Source of the DNA: Rhizobium sp. CB3090 | Lineage (GTDB): Bacteria > Pseudomonadota > Alphaproteobacteria > Rhizobiales > Rhizobiaceae | DNA length: 64,000 nt | NCBI RefSeq assembly: GCF_029714285.1 | Contig: NZ_CP121662.1 | Location: forward strand, 3,344,001 to 3,408,000 | Direction of reading: 5' to 3' | Part shown: positions 8,545 through 18,781 of the stretch, one piece after another | Layout of the letters: every line of letters starts with the position of its first letter | Position numbering within the stretch: the stretch's first letter is position 1 | Notes under the pieces: generated by a model | Seen by the model: only the letters and a program-made list of their open reading frames with translations | Databases searched by the model: none | What the model was told of the DNA's origin: nothing | Translations under genes and position numbers: made by a program

Positions 8545-9756
8545 TCAACGCTTTTCGATTTGCACCGGCAGCGGCAGCGTGGCCACGGACGTCGAAAGGG
8601 GCTGACGGTTGACTACATCCAACCGCCTATACTCGAGATAATAGGCATAGGCAAACTGCACGACGATGCCGACGAGGACATAGGCGCCGCCGACCGCGGG
8701 ATCCTTATGGGTGACGTATAGAATGACCTGGCCTGCCATGGCGAGAATCGTGCCCGCGACGAAGATGCTGAGGGAGTGCCGCCCGAGGATCGTCAACGGA
8801 TGATCGGCGGACCGGCGCAGCAACCGCGAAACCGCCGGCACGCTGATGATGAGATAGGCCAACGCCAGCACATGCAGCAATCGCGGCAGAGACAGAAACG
8901 TCTTGTCGAAACCGGTGACCACCGTAGGCAGGCCGAATGCTGCCAGATGATCGCCCAGCACCCAAAGCTTGTCGGTCACCCAGATAAAGGACAGCGCGAC
9001 ATAGGCAAACGATAGCGCAAACAGGACCGGATTATAGGATATCCGGCCGCCGCGTTTCACGTGCATGACGGCAACGAAACCGATGACGAACAGGAACTGC
9101 CAGGACAGCGGATTGAGAAACCAAAAGCCGTCCAGCAGCATCGTGTGCGGCGCGATCTGATAGATGCCCGCGACCAGCCAGACGCTGCCGGAAACCAAAA
9201 GCAGAAGCAGCGGGCTTCGCGCCTCCAGCAGCAGGATCAGCGGCAGCATCAGGAACAATGCGCCATACATCGGCAGGATGTTGTTGTAGCCGATCTGGTG
9301 TCCGAGCAGCAGCAAGGCTTGAATGCCGCGAACGGGATCCATCAGGACGGCAAGGATGTTCACCTCGCAAAGCAGGCCTGCCTGACGGAATATCCATGCA
9401 CCGGAAATGAACAGCACCAGCGTGATGAAGGTGGTGATCATATGCGCCGTATAGAGCGTAAAGGCGCGCCTGACAGCCTTCCAGGCGATCGACAACCGAT
9501 TGCCTGGCTTGAACCGCGTGCCGTAGGCGAGGCCGACGGAGATGCCAGAGATCAGCACGAAAGCTTCCGCCCCGTCGGAAAATCCGAAATTCTTGGTGGT
9601 CAGCCGCTCGAGGAACTGACCGGGTACATGATTGATGAAGATCGTGATCAGGGCCAAAGCCCTCAATACATCCAGTCTCGTATCCCGCAGCGCCGCCGCC
9701 TTCGGCAAGCTAATTCGCGTTGCCGAGGCCACGTCGATATTTGCCCTGGAATTCAT
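8545..9756 (-). CDS. opgC: OpgC-like membrane acyltransferase (periplasmic glucan modification)
   Basis: This 403-residue polytopic membrane protein belongs to the OpgC family, related to acyltransferase-3 proteins. Conserved early motifs are RLDVLRALALITIFINHVPG and FSDGAEAFVLISG, followed by about nine further hydrophobic helices. OpgC proteins add succinyl groups to osmoregulated periplasmic glucans. Just downstream of the ndvB cyclic glucan synthase, it probably substitutes the cyclic glucan. I chose ATG at 9754-9756 because AGGAGAGG stands three bases before it; a longer in-frame start at 9897 would overlap the end of ndvB and add 47 arginine-rich residues unlike a membrane protein leader. 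Confidence 0.85.
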   Translation of the reverse strand: MNSRANIDVASATRISLPKAAALRDTRLDVLRALALITIFINHVPGQFLERLTTKNFGFSDGAEAFVLISGISVGLAYGTRFKPGNRLSIAWKAVRRAFTLYTAHMITTFITLVLFISGAWIFRQAGLLCEVNILAVLMDPVRGIQALLLLGHQIGYNNILPMYGALFLMLPLILLLEARSPLLLLLVSGSVWLVAGIYQIAPHTMLLDGFWFLNPLSWQFLFVIGFVAVMHVKRGGRISYNPVLFALSFAYVALSFIWVTDKLWVLGDHLAAFGLPTVVTGFDKTFLSLPRLLHVLALAYLIISVPAVSRLLRRSADHPLTILGRHSLSIFVAGTILAMAGQVILYVTHKDPAVGGAYVLVGIVVQFAYAYYLEYRRLDVVNRQPLSTSVATLPLPVQIEKR

Positions 9757-9784
9757 GGACCTCTCCTGTTCCGACAACCAAATG

Positions 9785-9822
9785 CGATCGGGGCCAAAGA
9801 GTTCCCCCTTTGGCCCCGATCG
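9785..9822 (-). promoter_or_regulatory. Perfect 15-bp hairpin between ndvB and opgC
   Basis: CGATCGGGGCCAAAG at 9785-9799 is an exact reverse complement of 9808-9822, with an eight-base loop. Read on the minus strand it lies 25 bases after the ndvB stop and about 30 bases before the opgC start. No T-run follows (CATTTGG), so it may act as a partial terminator, an mRNA-end stabiliser or an attenuator that sets the opgC to ndvB ratio. Confidence 0.7.
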
Positions 9823-9847
9823 TCGAAGCGAAACAGTGCGGGAAACG

Positions 9848-12800
9848 CTACTGTCCGATCGGATAGCCCTCTTCGGGATGGGCGATCGCCCTGTCATTCA
9901 CGGTCACCAAGTATCCCTTAGCATCGGGCGCTTTTGAGACGGAAATACGGTATTTTCCGCTCGGCAGATCGAGGTCCGCCGCAAATCCATCCCACTTCGA
10001 CGGCAGCGCCGGCTTGACGTAGAGATGGCCGTTTTTGACACGAATACCGAGAATACCCTCGATTGCTACGCGATAAAGCCATCCGGCCGAGCCTGTGTAC
10101 CATGTCCAGCCGCCGCGGCCGGTCAATTGCCCCTCGCCGTAAACGTCGGCGGCAATGACATAGGGCTCTACACGGTAAGTATCGGCCTGATCACGATTGC
10201 GTGCGTGGTTCACCGGATTCAGCAGTTCGAAGCAATGCCAGGCATCGTCGCCGCGATTCAATTCCGCCAGGGCCATAACCACCCAGGTCGCGGCATGGGT
10301 GTATTGACCACCGTTTTCGCGTACACCCGGCGGATAGGACTTGATGTAGCCCGGATCGCGCGCGGATTTGGCGAAAGGCGGCGTGAACAGCCGGATGATG
10401 CGGTTTTCATCGTCCACCAGCTTTTCGAGAACGGCGTTCATCGCCTTCTCGCCGCGCTCACGGTCACCTTCACCGGAGAGGATGTTCCAGGTCTGCGCGA
10501 TCGAATCGATCTGGCATTCGAAATTCTCGTCCGAGCCGAGCGGGCTGCCGTCGTCGAAGTAGCCGCGGCGATAGTGACTGCCATCCCAGCCTGCCGTTTC
10601 CAGCGCCTTGCGCAATTCCGGCAGATGCTTCTTCCAGCGCTCGACGCGTTCCTTGTCGCCGCGGGCTTCCGCATAGGGAAGGAAAGCGGTGAGCGTGCCG
10701 GCCAGGAACCAGCCGAGCCAAACGCTTTCGCCGCGGCCCTGAATGCCGACGCGGTTCATGCCGTCGTTCCAGTCGCCGCCGAGAATCAGCGGCAGACCGT
10801 TACCGCCCTTGCGCTTGATCGCGAGATCGAGCGCCAAGGCCGCATGCTCGTAAACGCTGACCTTATCCTTCGAGACGGTCGGCTGATAGAAGACATCGTG
10901 CGTGCCGGGCATAAGGGCAGCGCCTTCGACGAAGGCAAGCTCTTCGTCGAGAAGCGACTTGTCGCCGGTCACGGTGCAATACTGGTCGATGGCATAGGCG
11001 AGCCAGACGACATCGTCGGAGATACTCGTGCGCACGCCGGCGCCGCTGCCCGGTAGCCACCAATGCTGCACGTCGCCTTCGCGGAACTGGCGCTGCGCCG
11101 CATTCAGGATCTGGTTGCGGGCAAGCTCCGGCGCATGCATCAGGAAAGCCAGAGTATCCTGCAACTGATCGCGGAAGCCGAAAGCACCCGACGACTGGTA
11201 GAAGGCCGTACGTGCCATGATGCGGCAGCCGAGGCTCTGGTAGGGAAGCCAGGCATTGATCAGATTGTTCATCGCCTTGTCCGGCGTCGATATCTGCAGA
11301 CGGCCGGTGAAGCCGTCCCAGAAGCCGCGGCTGGCCGAAAGCACAGCCTCGAAATCGGAATTGCGGATATCGGCGACCAACGCGCGTGCCTCTTCGACCG
11401 AAGCGGTATCGCCCATATAGAGATAGATATCCTTCTGCTCTCCGGCTCCGACGGTCAGGTCGAAGGCGAGTGCCGCACAGGGATCGCCGTCGAGATCGGT
11501 GGAGTTGGAGAGAAGGGCACCGGAAACGACCGCTTCCGGCATCTGCACCGTGCCGTGGCGGCCGATGAATTCGCGGCGGCTAGCCGAGAAGCTCGAATGC
11601 GCCTCGCTCGCCGCCATGAAGGCGACACGCTTGGAATAGTCGATGCTATAGGGATTGTTGGCAAACAGCGCACCCGTTTCCTCGTCCAGCGACGACAGGA
11701 TGAACGGCCGTGTCTTGTTCGGATTGGTGCCGAGCACCCATTCCGCATAATTGTAGAGCCGCAGCCGGCGGGCGCCGTCGCCCGTATTGCGGATGCGCAG
11801 ACGGAAGAGCTTGACGGGACGTTCGCGGTCGACCGTTTGCGTCAGCTCCAGCGCAATGCCGCTCTGTTCGCTCGAGAAGACCGAATAGCCGAGACCGTGG
11901 CGGGCCTCGAATCGCACCTTCGGATCACGCGACAGGTTCGCATAGGGAGTCATCACCATGCTGCTGTCTAGGTCGGTCACGTAAAGCGCCTCACCCGGAC
12001 GGTTAATGACCATGTCGTTGGTCCATGGGGTCAACTGATAGTCGCGCGAATTGTGGCTCCAGGTGAAGCCACCGCCTTCGGCCGGCACATGGAAGCCGAA
12101 GCGCTCGTTGGAGATGATGTTGACCCACGGCTGCGGCGTCGACTGGCCGCCGGCCAGCCGGACGACATATTCGCGGCCATTGTCGGCAAAGCCGCCATAA
12201 CCGTTCCAGAAGTCCAGATCGTCCTGTGCTTCCAGGTCTTCGGCTGCAAAGACCGATTTCTGCGGCACCATCGGCACGGCAAGGCGATTGACCGGCGCCG
12301 GCCCATCGGACTGCGCGGAACCGAACAGCGTTGCCGCGCGGGCGATTTGGTCGACAAGCTTGCCGTTGCGTGCGTGGAAGATCACCCGCGAGGCGGCGAC
12401 GATCTGCTGGTAAGTCTCCTGCTCGATCAGATCCTTGCGAACCGAGAAGACATTCTGGCGCAGCCCCTCACCTTGATTGTGCCTGACATGTTCAACCAGC
12501 TTGTCCAGCTCGCGTTGCATGTCCTGCGCCTGATCCACGGCACGCTCGTTGACGATCACCAGATCGGCATTGATGCCGCGCGAACGCATATATTCCGCCG
12601 CGCTCAGCGCTTCCCTGGCGATTTCAAGGTCGATGTCGTCATTGATGCGCAGGGTGAAGATCGGGAAATCACCCGAGATCGTCACCGGCCAGAGCGCCGA
12701 TTGCGAATGCAGGCCGGCCTGCACGGTGGCGCCATCGGCGCGCAGATGCATGTCGGGATAGACGAGATAGCGCGCAAGCTTCTGGAAGGCTGCGGCCTGC

Positions 12801-15800
12801 TGCGAGGTGACGCCGACATGGCGCATCTGCATCTGCGTGCGGGTCCAGGCCTGCGTGAGCTCGATTCCGAACGTATCGGGATTGCGATAGCGGTCGACCG
12901 CCTTGTCGACATCCTCGCGATTCGGCGCGGCGATCGTCCAGAAGATCACGCTGACCTTCTTGCCCGCCGGCACGCGGACGACGCGGCGCAACGAAAGGCA
13001 GGCATCCATGGTAAAGCCGTCCGTACCGGAGAGGACCGCACCCGGATCGAAAGCGGCGGCTTCCGCCAGCGTTCGGCCACGACCAAGGAACTTGCGGCGG
13101 TCCGTCTCAAATTCTGTCGGGCGCTCCGATCCTGCGTTGTCGACGACCAGATGGGCGATCGACATGTCAGGCTCGTTATAATCGCGCTTGTTGCGTTCAG
13201 CGCGGATCACATCGCCGCTGCTGCCGATCTCGGTACGCACGAACATGCGCGCAAAGACCGGATGGCCCGAATCGACATCATCGCTGGCGATAGCCGGCTC
13301 GAGATAGGAGGTCACTTCGATGAAGCGATCCTCCGCGCCCATGTTGAGCAGCGTCACGCGGCGGCCTTCGGCATCGTGTTCGGTTGCGACGATGCACTCG
13401 ACGTCGCTGGTGAGATCGCCCACCGTCTTGCTGTATTCCGCCTTTTCGTCGCTGAAGGTGACCTTGACCTTCTCGCCCTCGACGCTGCGCGGCTCGGAGG
13501 TGGCCGACCACCATTGGCCGGACGCGGTATCGCGCAGGAAGATGAAGGTGCCCCAGCGGTCTTCCGTCGGGTCGGGCCGCCAACGCGAGACGGACAAGCC
13601 GTTCCAGCGCGAATAGCCGGCGCCAGTCGCCGTCAGCATAACGGCGTAATGACCGTTGGAAAGGAAGGCGAGTTCGCGGTCGTGCGTGGCCGGATCGGCG
13701 ATCTTGCGGATCTCCGGACGCAGCATGTCTTCCTGGATATTGGCCGGTTGGTCGCTCTCATGCTTGGCGGCCATCACGGGAATATCGCGCGGCGCCTTTT
13801 CCTGCAGCAGCAGTTCGGCTGCTTCGATCACCGGATCGGCGTGGAACAGCTCACGTAGGCGGCCATTGAAGGCGACGTTGGCAATAGCCGCGATCGACAT
13901 GCCGTGATGGTGGGCATAGTAGTTGAAGACCACCGCGCATTTCTTGCCTTCCGGAACGCGGGTCGGCGTGAAGTCGACGGCGTCGTGGAAGCCATAGGTG
14001 CCGAGGGCGCCCACCTTGCGCAGCTTCTGCAGGTTTTCCAGCGCCTCTTCCGGCCGGTATTGGCTGGCGAGGATCGAGGCATAGGGCGCGATGACGGCAT
14101 TCTGACCTAGGCCGCGCTTCAGGCCGAGCGAAGGCACGCCGAAGTTGGTGTACTGATAGTGCATATAGTGGTCACGGGCATTGAAGGCCGCTTCCGAAAT
14201 GCCCCAGGGAATGCCGGCGCCCAGGCGCTTGGCATAGTTCATCTGTTCCTGAACGATCAGATTGTTGGTCTGGTTCAGGATACCGCCCTGACGCTCCTGC
14301 ATGACCAGCGGCGGCATCAGATATTCGAACATCGAGCCGGACCAGGAGACCAGCGCGCCGCGCGAGCCGATCGGCACGACCTGGCGGCCGAGACGATACC
14401 AATGCTCCGTCGGCAGGTCGCCCTTGGCAATGGCGAAGAGGCTGGTCAGTCGGGCTTCGGACGCCAGCAAATCGTAGCAGGCAGCGTCAAGCTCGTTGGT
14501 TTCCACACGGAAGCCGATGGAAAGCAGGCGCCGTTCCGGACGATAGAGGAAACCGAATTCCATGCCGAAAGCGGTTTCGCGCATGCGGTCGCGCAGCTTG
14601 GCGAGCCGCTGACGCAGCGCATCGACATTGGCAAGATCGAAGACGCTGTCGGCAATATGGCCTTCGCAGACCTTTACCAGGGATTCCGACCAGGTGAGCA
14701 CTTCGCCGCTCTGCGGTGACTTGACCTCGTGGTCGAGGTTCGCGGCAAGCTTCTGGATATCATGCGCCAGGACCGACAGGTTGATGATGCGGATCGAGGC
14801 GAACTCATGCTCGCGCTTGACCGCTGCCAACGCATTCCGGAAGCCGATGATGCGTTCTTCCAGGCGATGACGCAGCGGACGAACGGTCTTGCGGTCATCC
14901 GGCAGTTCGGCGAGCATTTCGCCGAGAATGCCGGCGACATCGCCGATACCATCGAGATTGCCCTGCATATGCGCGGAAGGCGCTTCCGCCCAGATGCGGC
15001 AGGCCGAAGACACGGCGATCAGGTGACCGGCAAAGTTGCCGCTGTCGACCGCCGAGACATAGCGCGCGCCCATCGGCTTCAGCGTGTCCGTATGATACCA
15101 GTTGCAGAGATGCCCGCGGAATTTCTCGAGCTTCTCGACAGTCGCCATGGTCTTTTCCATGCGATCGATGGTTTCTTCGAAGGAAATCCAGCCGAAATTG
15201 CGGGCCGAGATCACCGAGAGCAGGTAGACGCCGATATTGGTCGGCGAGGTGCGTGAAGCGACCACTGCATGCGGCGTCTGCTGCACATTGTCCGGCGGCA
15301 GGTGGTTCTGCTGCTCGACAACGAAGGTGTCGAAATAGCGCCAGGTGCGCCGTGCGATCTTGCGCAGTTCGGCCGAAACGCTTTCCGGCACTTCGAGCTT
15401 GTCTTCGGTTTCCGCCGTCTGGCTGACATACCAGGCGATCGCCGGCGACAGGATCCACAGCAGCGCAAAGGGAATGCCGACGAAGAAGGCATTGTCGCCG
15501 GAAACAGATGCGAAAGCCAATGCCAGCAGTGCCAGCACCGGTGCGTGCCACATGACGCGGTAGTGGCCGAGGATCGTCGTCTGTGCCGCAGCCTGGGCGC
15601 TGGCCGCCGTGCGCCATTGCAGCATCAGCTTGCGGCTGACGAAGGCGCGGTAGAGCGAGCGGCCGATGGCGTCGGCCATGATGCAGGCGCTGTCGGCGAT
15701 GAAGACGATGCGTAGCGCCACCTGGGCATTGGCGGCGCGAATATCCGACCAGACCGTGTAGAGATGGGCGCGGGCGACGATATCGCTGGTGCGCGGAATG

Positions 15801-18358
15801 ATGCCGTTGATCAGCGACAGCGTCGGCGCCACGAACAGGCAGAAGATCAGCAGGATCTGCCAGATCAGGGCGGCGAACGGCCCCATGAAATACCAGCCGA
15901 GAACGGAGGCGAAGAACCAGGCGATTGGGGTCAGCGAGCGGCGCAGATTGTCCATCATCTTCCAGCGACCGAGGCCGGTGACGCCGCGCTTCGGGTTGAA
16001 GAGATAGGGAAGCAACTGCCAGTCGCCGCGCGCCCAGCGATGCTGGCGCGAAACCTCGACTTCGTAACGGATCGGGAAATCCTCAACGAGTTCGCAGTCG
16101 GTGACCAGCGCGCAGCGCGCCATCGAGCCTTCGAGCAGATCGTGGCTGAGAACCGCGTTCTCCTCGATCTTGCCCTTCAGCGAAGCTTCGAACGCGTCCA
16201 CATGATAGAGGCCCTTGCCGGTAAAGGTGCCTTCCTCGACCAGGTCCTGGTAGACGTCGGAAACGGCGAAGACATAGGGATCGAGACCGCGATTGACGGA
16301 GAAGACACGCTGAAACACCGAAGCGTCCTTGCCGGTCGTCAGCGACGGGGTGACGCGCGGCTGCAGCACGCCGTAGCCACGCACGACGCGCTTGGTTTCG
16401 GGATCGAAGACCGGACGGTTGGTCGGATGATGCAGTTTGCCGACGAGCTTCGTGACCGTGTCGCGCACGAGGCGCGTGTCGGAATCGAGCGTCATGACGT
16501 ATTGCACGTTTTTCGGGACGGTATTGGCGCCGGGCAGGAAGGTCGTGTCGCGGTCGCCGCGCAGCAGCAGGTTCAGCTCATGCAGCTTGCCGCGCTTGCG
16601 CTCCCAGCCCATCCAGGCGCCTTCGGCCGGATTGTAGAGGCGGCGACGATGCAGCAGGTAGAAACGCTGCTTGCCATCCTCGGCATAGCGGGCCGAGAGG
16701 TTGGCGACTTCGCGGCGGGCGTAATCCAGAATTTCCAGATCGCGTTCGCTCTCTTCTTCCTTGCTGTCCGGCCAGTCGCTCAGCAGTGCGTAATAGACTT
16801 CGCCGAGCGGGTTGGCGAGATAATGAACCTCGATGTTGCGCACCAGTTCGTCGACGCTGTCGCGATTGGCGATCAATGTCGGCACGACGACCAGCGTGCG
16901 GGCCTCTTCCGGAATGCCCTCCTTGAACTCATAGCCGACGAGACGCGCCGGCGTGAGGAACATGGTGACTAGGAAGTTGAACAGGCCGGTGGCGCCTTCG
17001 GATGCCGGCAGCGAGAACATCAACAGCAGGATGATGGTTTCAGCCCAGCCCATGCCGGCCTGGATCATGAAATAACCGACGACCCAGAGAGCGATGACGG
17101 TGACCAGGAGAACCGGTGCGGCGATCGCCAGCCAGTTGAACTTGCGCCACTGCCGGACGAAGCGCTGCGACAGCTTCGGGCTGAAGCCGACCGCCTTTTC
17201 CAGCTTCTCGATCTGCTGGCCGACAATGAAATCGCCGATATTGGGCTCATACGGCTGCGGCTCGCCCGAGGCCTTTGCCGCTTCGGTCATCGCCATGGCG
17301 ATCTGGGCGATCTCCATTTCCGTCTTGTCGGAACGGCGCGCAAGCTTCTCGATGGCGCGGCGATAGCTGTTGCGCGAGCCGGGATCGAGCTTTGCGTAGT
17401 CGGTCTCGTCCCAGAGCAGCTTGTCGACTGCGCTGACCTCCTCGACCCAGCCCGACCAGTCGGTATCGTCGATCAGCCGCAGGCTTTTGATGATGTTGCC
17501 CATCGTCACATTGCCGGACGACAGGCGGTTGTGCTCGGCCATCATGACGGTTTCGGCATCGGTGCCGGCTTCAGTCAGCCGCCTTTCCAGCCAGGTGACG
17601 GCAAGGCCGGAGGTGTGCGAGCCATCGCGCAGGCGATAGAGGAACTGCGTGGCGAAGGTGTTGTCGGACGTATAAGGCTCGAGGGTCCTCAGGAACTCGG
17701 TGACCTTGGCATCGTCATTGAGGCGGATCAGCTCATCGACGGCGGCATTGGCCTTCTTGCGCGTCAGGCGGCTCTGCTCGACGCGGCTGGAGATGCGGCG
17801 CAGATTATCGACGAGAACATAGCGCACCAGCGACGGAACGGCCCAGAGCTCGCCGATCTTCAGCATCTCATGGGACTGGAAGCCTTCGACGAGCGCCAGC
17901 AGGCCCTGGTTGGATACGGTGCTGTGCGTGTGGGCGACATAGAGCCAGGCGAGCGCCAGCGTGCGCGGCATCACCATGCCATCGATGGCGATCGTCTGCA
18001 GTTGATCGTAGAACTTCTTCGGGAAATCGCGGCGGACTTCCTGGATCGCCTCTTCGATGATGTAGTGGTTGTCGAGCAGCCATTCAGCCGCGGGCGTGAT
18101 CGATTCGCCGGCATCGACGTCGGCATTGGCCGAACGATAGACGCGCAGGATCTCCTTTTCGTTCTCCTTGTGCCGGGCGAAGAAATCGAAGGGGGCAAAG
18201 CCCGGCAGCTTCGTTTTGGCGCCGTTGCGGGCGAAGGTCGCGCCGCATTCCCGGATCTGATCGTTGGAGAAATAGGTGGCACGGATCGAATCGTTATGAT
18301 CGATCTGCTTGGCTTCAGAATCGCGCGGCGGAACAGTGGAGAGATTTTGAGACGTCAT
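9848..18358 (-). CDS. ndvB: Cyclic beta-1,2-glucan synthase
   Basis: This giant inner-membrane enzyme (2836 residues) starts, extends and cyclises beta-1,2-glucan from UDP-glucose. The N-terminal third has membrane helices flanking a GT84 glycosyltransferase domain, with the acidic motif TLDSDTRL near residue 624 and QHRWARG (the Q-x-x-R-W element) near 773. More helices follow to about 1000. The C-terminal part contains glycosyltransferase-36/GH94-like modules, with GGDWNDGMN near 2530 supplying the phosphorylase-type acid; in this family that domain controls ring length. S. meliloti NdvB is recalled to be 2832 residues. I chose ATG at 18358 (MTSQNLSTV); a TTG seven codons upstream is also in frame, and neither has a strong Shine-Dalgarno. 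Confidence 0.96.
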   Translation of the reverse strand: MTSQNLSTVPPRDSEAKQIDHNDSIRATYFSNDQIRECGATFARNGAKTKLPGFAPFDFFARHKENEKEILRVYRSANADVDAGESITPAAEWLLDNHYIIEEAIQEVRRDFPKKFYDQLQTIAIDGMVMPRTLALAWLYVAHTHSTVSNQGLLALVEGFQSHEMLKIGELWAVPSLVRYVLVDNLRRISSRVEQSRLTRKKANAAVDELIRLNDDAKVTEFLRTLEPYTSDNTFATQFLYRLRDGSHTSGLAVTWLERRLTEAGTDAETVMMAEHNRLSSGNVTMGNIIKSLRLIDDTDWSGWVEEVSAVDKLLWDETDYAKLDPGSRNSYRRAIEKLARRSDKTEMEIAQIAMAMTEAAKASGEPQPYEPNIGDFIVGQQIEKLEKAVGFSPKLSQRFVRQWRKFNWLAIAAPVLLVTVIALWVVGYFMIQAGMGWAETIILLLMFSLPASEGATGLFNFLVTMFLTPARLVGYEFKEGIPEEARTLVVVPTLIANRDSVDELVRNIEVHYLANPLGEVYYALLSDWPDSKEEESERDLEILDYARREVANLSARYAEDGKQRFYLLHRRRLYNPAEGAWMGWERKRGKLHELNLLLRGDRDTTFLPGANTVPKNVQYVMTLDSDTRLVRDTVTKLVGKLHHPTNRPVFDPETKRVVRGYGVLQPRVTPSLTTGKDASVFQRVFSVNRGLDPYVFAVSDVYQDLVEEGTFTGKGLYHVDAFEASLKGKIEENAVLSHDLLEGSMARCALVTDCELVEDFPIRYEVEVSRQHRWARGDWQLLPYLFNPKRGVTGLGRWKMMDNLRRSLTPIAWFFASVLGWYFMGPFAALIWQILLIFCLFVAPTLSLINGIIPRTSDIVARAHLYTVWSDIRAANAQVALRIVFIADSACIMADAIGRSLYRAFVSRKLMLQWRTAASAQAAAQTTILGHYRVMWHAPVLALLALAFASVSGDNAFFVGIPFALLWILSPAIAWYVSQTAETEDKLEVPESVSAELRKIARRTWRYFDTFVVEQQNHLPPDNVQQTPHAVVASRTSPTNIGVYLLSVISARNFGWISFEETIDRMEKTMATVEKLEKFRGHLCNWYHTDTLKPMGARYVSAVDSGNFAGHLIAVSSACRIWAEAPSAHMQGNLDGIGDVAGILGEMLAELPDDRKTVRPLRHRLEERIIGFRNALAAVKREHEFASIRIINLSVLAHDIQKLAANLDHEVKSPQSGEVLTWSESLVKVCEGHIADSVFDLANVDALRQRLAKLRDRMRETAFGMEFGFLYRPERRLLSIGFRVETNELDAACYDLLASEARLTSLFAIAKGDLPTEHWYRLGRQVVPIGSRGALVSWSGSMFEYLMPPLVMQERQGGILNQTNNLIVQEQMNYAKRLGAGIPWGISEAAFNARDHYMHYQYTNFGVPSLGLKRGLGQNAVIAPYASILASQYRPEEALENLQKLRKVGALGTYGFHDAVDFTPTRVPEGKKCAVVFNYYAHHHGMSIAAIANVAFNGRLRELFHADPVIEAAELLLQEKAPRDIPVMAAKHESDQPANIQEDMLRPEIRKIADPATHDRELAFLSNGHYAVMLTATGAGYSRWNGLSVSRWRPDPTEDRWGTFIFLRDTASGQWWSATSEPRSVEGEKVKVTFSDEKAEYSKTVGDLTSDVECIVATEHDAEGRRVTLLNMGAEDRFIEVTSYLEPAIASDDVDSGHPVFARMFVRTEIGSSGDVIRAERNKRDYNEPDMSIAHLVVDNAGSERPTEFETDRRKFLGRGRTLAEAAAFDPGAVLSGTDGFTMDACLSLRRVVRVPAGKKVSVIFWTIAAPNREDVDKAVDRYRNPDTFGIELTQAWTRTQMQMRHVGVTSQQAAAFQKLARYLVYPDMHLRADGATVQAGLHSQSALWPVTISGDFPIFTLRINDDIDLEIAREALSAAEYMRSRGINADLVIVNERAVDQAQDMQRELDKLVEHVRHNQGEGLRQNVFSVRKDLIEQETYQQIVAASRVIFHARNGKLVDQIARAATLFGSAQSDGPAPVNRLAVPMVPQKSVFAAEDLEAQDDLDFWNGYGGFADNGREYVVRLAGGQSTPQPWVNIISNERFGFHVPAEGGGFTWSHNSRDYQLTPWTNDMVINRPGEALYVTDLDSSMVMTPYANLSRDPKVRFEARHGLGYSVFSSEQSGIALELTQTVDRERPVKLFRLRIRNTGDGARRLRLYNYAEWVLGTNPNKTRPFILSSLDEETGALFANNPYSIDYSKRVAFMAASEAHSSFSASRREFIGRHGTVQMPEAVVSGALLSNSTDLDGDPCAALAFDLTVGAGEQKDIYLYMGDTASVEEARALVADIRNSDFEAVLSASRGFWDGFTGRLQISTPDKAMNNLINAWLPYQSLGCRIMARTAFYQSSGAFGFRDQLQDTLAFLMHAPELARNQILNAAQRQFREGDVQHWWLPGSGAGVRTSISDDVVWLAYAIDQYCTVTGDKSLLDEELAFVEGAALMPGTHDVFYQPTVSKDKVSVYEHAALALDLAIKRKGGNGLPLILGGDWNDGMNRVGIQGRGESVWLGWFLAGTLTAFLPYAEARGDKERVERWKKHLPELRKALETAGWDGSHYRRGYFDDGSPLGSDENFECQIDSIAQTWNILSGEGDRERGEKAMNAVLEKLVDDENRIIRLFTPPFAKSARDPGYIKSYPPGVRENGGQYTHAATWVVMALAELNRGDDAWHCFELLNPVNHARNRDQADTYRVEPYVIAADVYGEGQLTGRGGWTWYTGSAGWLYRVAIEGILGIRVKNGHLYVKPALPSKWDGFAADLDLPSGKYRISVSKAPDAKGYLVTVNDRAIAHPEEGYPIGQ

Positions 18359-18781
18359 GGATTCGGGTTCTGGGTCCAAACAGAGTGACAGGCATTGTCG
18401 CCTTTAACGACTTTTGTCCTGCCCCACACGACTATTCATGCATTTGGACCCTTTGCTTCGCTTCCCGGCGTGCGAAGGGGATGAATTCGAAGTGGCGGCT
18501 AGAACAAACATATTCAGGCGAAGGTTTTCACGGCCTCTTCGTCAGGATCATGGCAATTTTGCGCCACAATTCGAAACAGGCTTCCGTGAAACTTGAGACG
18601 CGACCGGATGATTCCGGCAGCAGTCCGCACGTGTCAAAGACAATCGATCAAGGTCATGAGGCATTCTCCTTAGGCTGATTTCTTGCGACCGCAAATTCAG
18701 CAGGCTTGGTAGGTTGAGCCCTCCATATCCCGCGGAAGATGAACTTAAACTGAACTCCCTCAAAAGATTCGCAAATTCCTC
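18359..18781. other. Intergenic region upstream of ndvB
   Basis: These 423 bases should contain the ndvB promoter. Short frames occur on both strands, but none has a ribosome site together with a plausible protein. I see no clear repeat or hairpin. Confidence 0.4.

Noticed and set aside
9757..9897. Longer start for the OpgC-like protein
   Set aside because: It would overlap ndvB and add a basic leader; an excellent ribosome site marks ATG 9756.
12053..13858. A 601-codon plus-strand frame opposite ndvB
   Set aside because: It is a shadow of the synthase coding sequence, with no ribosome site or family likeness. Other long frames opposite ndvB were rejected for the same reason.
18385..18678. 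A 97-codon plus-strand frame upstream of ndvB
   Set aside because: There is no Shine-Dalgarno and composition is unlike a protein; it occupies the probable ndvB promoter region.
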